Shown here piece after piece: positions 6,385 through 9,862 of a DNA stretch of 9,862 bases. The DNA comes from Actinomycetota bacterium (GTDB lineage Bacteria > Actinomycetota > Actinomycetes > Actinomycetales > Microbacteriaceae). The translations under genes and the position numbers were made by a program. The stretch is from contig VGAV01000062.1 in assembly GCA_016870695.1 (NCBI GenBank), positions 1-9,862 on the forward strand, given 5' to 3'. The stretch's first letter is position 1. Each line of letters starts with the position of its first letter. The notes under the pieces are model-generated. The model saw only the letters and a program-made list of their open reading frames with translations, was not told where the DNA came from and did not search any database.

Positions 6385-6562
6385 CAACAGGGTTTCTTGC
6401 GAACCTGTCCCCGGAACGGGGGTGCGCCGGCGTCGATGTCGGAGGCCCTCCGTAACGTGGGCAGCGTCGAACGACACCCTGAACGCCTTGTCGGGCATCC
6501 TCATCGTCGGTGGGGAGCGCGACAGCCTATAGGCGACGGAACGCGAGCATTAGGAGCACGTC
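6385..6562 (+). other. recA 5' leader with consecutive short hairpins
   Basis: This is the predicted untranslated leader; no convincing gene lies in it. Near its 5' end three compact inverted repeats follow each other: GGTTT/GAACC at 6391-6405 (loop CTTGC), CCCCG/CGGGG at 6409-6421 (loop GAA), and GGAG/CTCC at 6441-6451. A weaker pairing joins CGACA (6472-6476) to TGTCG (6489-6493). The leader ends in the Shine-Dalgarno AGGAG at 6552-6556, 6 bases before the recA ATG. Whether the structures regulate recA or only stabilise the message cannot be told from sequence. Confidence 0.45.
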
Positions 6563-7612
6563 ATGCCCTCACCCGCAGAGCGCGAGAAGGCCCTCGAATC
6601 GGCCCTCGCCCAGATCGACCGGCAGTTCGGAAAGGGCTCGGTCATGCGACTGGGCAGCGACGACCGCGCACCGATCGAGACCATCCCCACCGGCTCGGTC
6701 GCCCTCGATGTCGCGCTCGGCATCGGCGGCCTGCCGCGCGGTCGCATCATCGAGATCTACGGTCCCGAGTCCTCCGGTAAGACCACGCTGACGCTCCACG
6801 CCATCGCGAACGCGCAGCGCGCGGGCGGTATCGCCGCCTTCATCGACGCCGAGCACGCGCTCGACCCCGAGTACGCCAAGAAGCTCGGCGTCGACATCGA
6901 CGCCCTGCTGGTGTCGCAGCCCGACACTGGAGAGCAGGCCCTCGAGATCGCGGACATGCTGATCCGCTCGGGTGCCATCGACCTCGTCGTCATCGACTCC
7001 GTCGCGGCCTTGGTGCCGGAGGCGGAGATCAAGGGTGAGATGGGCGACTCGCACGTCGGTCTGCAGGCGCGTCTGATGTCGCAGGCTCTCCGCAAGCTCA
7101 CCGGTGGACTGAACACCACCAAGACCACCGCCATCTTCATCAACCAGCTGCGCGAGAAGATCGGCGTGTTCTTCGGATCGCCCGAGACCACCGCCGGCGG
7201 TAAGGCGCTCAAGTTCTACGCGTCGGTGCGCCTCGACATCCGCCGTATCGAGACGCTTAAGGACGGCACGGAGGCCGTGGGCAACCGCACCCGCGTCAAG
7301 GTCGTGAAGAACAAGATGGCGCCGCCCTTCAAGCAGGCGGAGTTCGACATCCTCTACGGCGTCGGCATCTCCCGCGAGGGCAGCCTGATCGACTTCGGCG
7401 TCGAGCACGCGATCGTCAAGAAGTCCGGCGCCTGGTACACCTACGAGGGCGAACAGCTCGGCCAGGGCAAGGAGAACGCGCGCAACTTCCTGCTGAAGAA
7501 CCCCGACATCGCCGCCGACATCGAGTCGAAGATCAAGACGAAGCTCGGCATCGGCGGGGCGCCGGCGGCGGCTTCCGCCGCGGACGAGCTGGCGGCTCGT
7601 CGTCCGGCCTGA
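6563..7612 (+). CDS. recA: Recombinase RecA
   Basis: RecA forms ATP-dependent filaments on single-stranded DNA, performs strand exchange, and stimulates LexA self-cleavage in the SOS response. The 349-residue product has normal length and no intein, unlike M. tuberculosis RecA. Landmarks are the N-terminal helix with [13 protein letters not shown] (19-31), Walker A GPESSGKT (67-74), Walker B LVVIDS with Asp145, the loop 1 region around EMGDSHVG (159-166), and loop 2 [20 protein letters not shown] (194-213). The C-terminal domain ends in an Ala-rich tail that is less acidic than in Proteobacteria. The start is fixed by AGGAG 6 bases upstream and by the typical [12 protein letters not shown] opening. 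Expression should be under LexA through the box at 6349-6364. The stop overlaps the recX ATG by one base (TGATG), so RecX is translated from the same message. Confidence 0.99.
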   Translation: MPSPAEREKALESALAQIDRQFGKGSVMRLGSDDRAPIETIPTGSVALDVALGIGGLPRGRIIEIYGPESSGKTTLTLHAIANAQRAGGIAAFIDAEHALDPEYAKKLGVDIDALLVSQPDTGEQALEIADMLIRSGAIDLVVIDSVAALVPEAEIKGEMGDSHVGLQARLMSQALRKLTGGLNTTKTTAIFINQLREKIGVFFGSPETTAGGKALKFYASVRLDIRRIETLKDGTEAVGNRTRVKVVKNKMAPPFKQAEFDILYGVGISREGSLIDFGVEHAIVKKSGAWYTYEGEQLGQGKENARNFLLKNPDIAADIESKIKTKLGIGGAPAAASAADELAARRPA

Positions 7613-8670
7613 TGGTCGACGGCGACGGACGAGGATCTGACCGCGGCGGGGCTCAGGACCGCCCCGCGGCGGGCCGGGGAGGCGCCGGTCGCGGTGGCGA
7701 CGGCCTCGCCCCGGTGATCCCGCTGTTCGGTGCGGGTGCCGCCCGGCGCCGTAGCCTCCAGTCGGACGGCGGCGACGACGACGCGGCCGTCCACGAGGGT
7801 GGCGACCGGGACCGGGACGACGACATCGCGCGCGATGCGGGCCCGGCCCGCACGGCGCCCCGGCCGGGGACGTCGACGGCGGTCGGGTCCGACGAGGACG
7901 GTGACCCCGGCGGGGACCTGGACGGCGCCGGGGCGCTGTCCGACGGTCCCGACGCCGATGAACGTTCGAGGTGGCACACCACCTGGCTGCGTTCGCCGGC
8001 GCGGGCGGACCACCCCTCCGCGGGGGGAGGACCATCGATCCGCGCGCTGCCTCAGCCGACGGACGAGGACCGTCATGCGGAGAGCCGTGCCCGGTTCCGC
8101 GATGCGACGGCGGCGGTGCACGAGGACGCTCCCGATCCGGATGAGGTCCGCGACCGTGCGGAGGCGGTCCTGCTGCGCAAGCTGCGGACGCGATCGCTCT
8201 CGCTGTCGGAGTCGCGTACGGCCCTGCGCGGGGTCGAGGGCGTCGACGACGCCCTCGTCGCCGAGCTGATCGACCGCTTCGTCGACCTCGGCTACCTGGA
8301 CGACGGAGCGCTCGCCGACCAGCTCGCCCTCTCCGGGGTGGAGCGCAAGGGCCAGGGCCGACGCGCGGTCGTCCTGACCATGCTCAAGCGGGGGATTCCG
8401 CGCGACGTGGCGGATGCCGCGGTGGATGCCCTCCCGGACGACGATGACGATCGCGCCCTCGAGTTCGCACGGGGCAAAGCGCGGGCCATGACCGGTCAGG
8501 ACTACGACACGGCGTTGCGTCGACTCGCCGGACAGCTGTCCAGACGGGGATACCCGTCCTCCGTCTCGTTCAACGCCGCACGAGCTGCTCTGGCCGAGGC
8601 GGGGATCGGGCGCGCTCGTGCGTCGGCACGTCCCGCCACCGGCGTCCGCTTCACCCCCGACGAGGACTGA
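7612..8670 (+). CDS. recX: Regulatory protein RecX with a long low-complexity N-terminal extension
   Basis: RecX binds RecA filaments and inhibits their extension and ATPase activity. The conserved part is the C-terminal half, built of three-helix repeats. Repeat 1 is at about 182-230 (AEAVLLRKLRTRSLSLSE ... RFVDLGYLDD). Repeat 2 is at about 232-275 (GVERKGQGRRAVVLTMLKRGI), and repeat 3 at about 280-331 (RALEFARGKARAM ... QLSRRGYPSSVSFNAARAAL). At 352 residues the protein is roughly twice the usual RecX length. Residues 1-180 are rich in Gly, Asp, Arg and Ala and look disordered, broken by two more ordinary patches, LAPVIPLFG (32-40) and RWHTTWLRSP (120-129). The start is supported by the one-base overlap with the recA stop; a shorter product from an internal start is possible. 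Translation is probably coupled to recA, and both are SOS-controlled. Confidence 0.9.
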   Translation: MVDGDGRGSDRGGAQDRPAAGRGGAGRGGDGLAPVIPLFGAGAARRRSLQSDGGDDDAAVHEGGDRDRDDDIARDAGPARTAPRPGTSTAVGSDEDGDPGGDLDGAGALSDGPDADERSRWHTTWLRSPARADHPSAGGGPSIRALPQPTDEDRHAESRARFRDATAAVHEDAPDPDEVRDRAEAVLLRKLRTRSLSLSESRTALRGVEGVDDALVAELIDRFVDLGYLDDGALADQLALSGVERKGQGRRAVVLTMLKRGIPRDVADAAVDALPDDDDDRALEFARGKARAMTGQDYDTALRRLAGQLSRRGYPSSVSFNAARAALAEAGIGRARASARPATGVRFTPDED

Positions 8671-8682
8671 GCCGCGCGGCTC
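8669..8682. terminator. 14-bp palindrome between convergent recX and the LuxR-type gene
   Basis: GAGCCGCGCGGCTC is a perfect palindrome that starts inside the recX stop codon and ends 3 bases before the opposing gene's stop codon. It reads the same on both strands and can fold into a 5-bp stem with a GCGC loop, so it could act as a short bidirectional terminator for the two convergent genes. No T-runs flank it. Confidence 0.4.
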
Positions 8683-8685
8683 GCG

Positions 8686-9862
8686 TCACATGCGCGACCG
8701 CGACGGGTCGGCGCCCCGCGACGCGTCGGCCCGAGCGACGATCCGCCCCAGGTCGGAGCGCGAGCTGGCTTCCACCTTCTGCCGCGCCTGATACACGTGC
8801 GACTCGACCGTGCGGACGGAGAGATAAAGGCGCTCCGCGATCTCCCGGTTGTTCAGACCCTGGTCGACGAGCAGTGCGATCTCCCGCTCCCGGCGGGTGA
8901 GCTCGAGACCGCCGCCCGAGGCCGCCCCCGCCGCGGAGAGGGGGACCGGTGACAGCCGACCGATCGGTCCGCCCGTCGCCGTGGCCTCCGTCGGCACCCA
9001 GTGCGGGTGCAGGCGGAGCTCCTCCCGGGGGTCGCGGTCCGAACCGGAGCCGTCCCACGCCGCGATGCGCTCGCGGGTCACGGCCGCGAGCGGCAGCTCG
9101 CTGTCGGCGGCGAGGAGCTCGAGCTCCTCGCGCTCGGCGTCCGACAGCTCCCCGAGGACGAGCAGCTTGAAGAGATCCCGCAGGCGCATCGGGGGGACCG
9201 CCCGGCCCCGCGTCAGCGTCGCGGCGTCGCGAGCGCGCCCGACAGCCTCCTCCCGGCGGCTCTCGGCGATCAGCAGCGTCGCCTCCACCGAGGCGCGCGC
9301 GTGCCGCAGCTGCGGGCCGTCCCCGGCCTCGACGCGGTCGAAGACCAGCCGCGCGTCCTCGACCCGGCCGGCCGCCGCGAGCGCCTCGGCGACGCCGAGC
9401 TCGGCGAGGGCGAGATCGGGTCCGGTCAGCGTGCGCGGTCCGCGACCGAGCGCGGTCTCGAGCTCCAGGAGCGCGCGCGCCGGGCGATCGAGGTTCGTGT
9501 CGGCGATCGCGGCGGCGATCCCCGCGACGGTGAGGCCGACACCGTCGCCCTCGCGGGCGGCGACGATCCGCTCCGACAGCAGCCTCTGGGCGGCTCCGCT
9601 GCCGTCCGCCCCTGCCAGCTGAGCACTGGACAGCAGGACGAGGATGGCGCCGAGACGGTCCAGAGTGCCCAGGTTCGTCGTGCGCGTCCGGGCGTCCAGC
9701 AGGCGTTCCACATTGCGGAAGTGGGACTGCGCGACCGTCCACCGCCCGAGGAACGTCTCCGCCATGCCTGCGGCCGCGAGGGCGCGCAGCCGGGTGGCCG
9801 GTGCGGCCTCCAGTCGGGTGGCGAGGGTCGCGTCCGCGGCGGCGGAGATCCAGTCCATCTGC
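8686..9862 (-). CDS. LuxR-family transcriptional regulator, C-terminal part (gene runs off the window)
   Basis: The reading frame is open to the window's last base, so the start and an unknown N-terminal part are missing; the Met at 9858 is probably internal. At least 391 residues are visible. The C-terminal DNA-binding domain is clear: ELTRREREIALLVDQG, then LNNREIAERLYLSVRTVESHV and the closing K of the LuxR/GerE helix-turn-helix, about 72 to 15 residues from the C-terminus (roughly 8904-8732). The upstream region is Ala/Leu/Arg-rich and helical, with alternating hydrophobic and charged stretches, resembling the TPR-like repeat region of large (LAL/MalT-type) regulators. No ATPase P-loop or receiver domain is visible in the part present. 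The signal and targets cannot be told. It lies convergent to recX with 15 bases between stop codons, so it is not part of the recA operon. Confidence 0.85.
   Translation of the reverse strand, partial: QMDWISAAADATLATRLEAAPATRLRALAAAGMAETFLGRWTVAQSHFRNVERLLDARTRTTNLGTLDRLGAILVLLSSAQLAGADGSGAAQRLLSERIVAAREGDGVGLTVAGIAAAIADTNLDRPARALLELETALGRGPRTLTGPDLALAELGVAEALAAAGRVEDARLVFDRVEAGDGPQLRHARASVEATLLIAESRREEAVGRARDAATLTRGRAVPPMRLRDLFKLLVLGELSDAEREELELLAADSELPLAAVTRERIAAWDGSGSDRDPREELRLHPHWVPTEATATGGPIGRLSPVPLSAAGAASGGGLELTRREREIALLVDQGLNNREIAERLYLSVRTVESHVYQARQKVEASSRSDLGRIVARADASRGADPSRSRM

Noticed and set aside
6485..6533. LexA-independent damage promoter (RecA-NDp/PafBC type) before recA
   Set aside because: TTGTCGGGC at 6488-6496 resembles the upstream half, but no TANNNT follows at the required 8-base spacing. 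TATAGG (6528-6533) lies too far away.
6397..6780. Plus-strand open frame in the recA leader (also from ATG 6436) running into recA
   Set aside because: It has no Shine-Dalgarno site in front of ATG 6436, overlaps recA out of frame for over 200 bases, and has Arg/His-rich shadow composition. A translated leader ORF would need ribosome profiling.
6563..7612. Intein in recA, as in some mycobacteria
   Set aside because: The product is 349 residues, and the Walker A and both loop regions are contiguous.
6569..8035. 488-residue minus-strand open frame under recA and recX
   Set aside because: It is antisense to recA, whose coding is beyond doubt. It is low complexity with no domain.
8651..9742. 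363-residue minus-strand open frame in another phase over the LuxR-type gene
   Set aside because: It is an Arg/Gly/Ala-rich shadow without the helix-turn-helix that the neighbouring phase clearly encodes.

Overview
The window looks like a conserved housekeeping segment from a high-GC actinobacterium, most likely Microbacteriaceae and probably Microbacterium or a close relative. GC is about 70% by eye. The gene order (rnj, ftsK, pgsA, cinA, clgR, DUF3046, recA, recX) is the one known from other Actinobacteria, including mycobacteria. The genus is inferred from protein similarity and gene order recalled from memory, not from a database search.

Layout: positions 1-1605 hold the 3' nine-tenths or more of ribonuclease J, followed by two GC-rich hairpins. 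Positions 1812-5619 hold a tight operon of ftsK, pgsA and cinA (pncC type), whose start and stop codons overlap by 1 and 4 bases. Positions 5620-5786 are a regulatory region. It contains a GGAAT-N18-GTT element of the SigR/SigH type, two TANNNT-type -10 candidates and a short palindrome. Positions 5787-6338 hold clgR (an XRE-family regulator of Clp proteases) and a small DUF3046 gene. Positions 6339-6562 are the recA control region, with a near-perfect LexA (SOS) box, a -10 element and a leader of about 180 nt that can form hairpins. Positions 6563-8670 are recA and recX, overlapping by one base. RecX carries an unusually long, low-complexity N-terminal extension. A LuxR-type regulator on the opposite strand (8686 to the window end, 5' end missing) converges on recX, with only 15 bases between the two stop codons.

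Together the genes cover RNA decay (RNase J), chromosome translocation at division (FtsK), phosphatidylglycerol synthesis (PgsA), NMN salvage (PncC/CinA), proteolytic stress response (ClgR), and recombination and SOS repair (RecA, RecX). I see no tRNA, rRNA, insertion sequence, prophage, CRISPR array or evident new system. The points most worth a second look are the thiol/heat-stress-type promoter before clgR, the SOS box and structured leader of recA, the RecX extension, a strand-symmetric excess of the heptamer GGATGCC/GGCATCC, and two unexpected residues at the very start of the RNase J reading frame.
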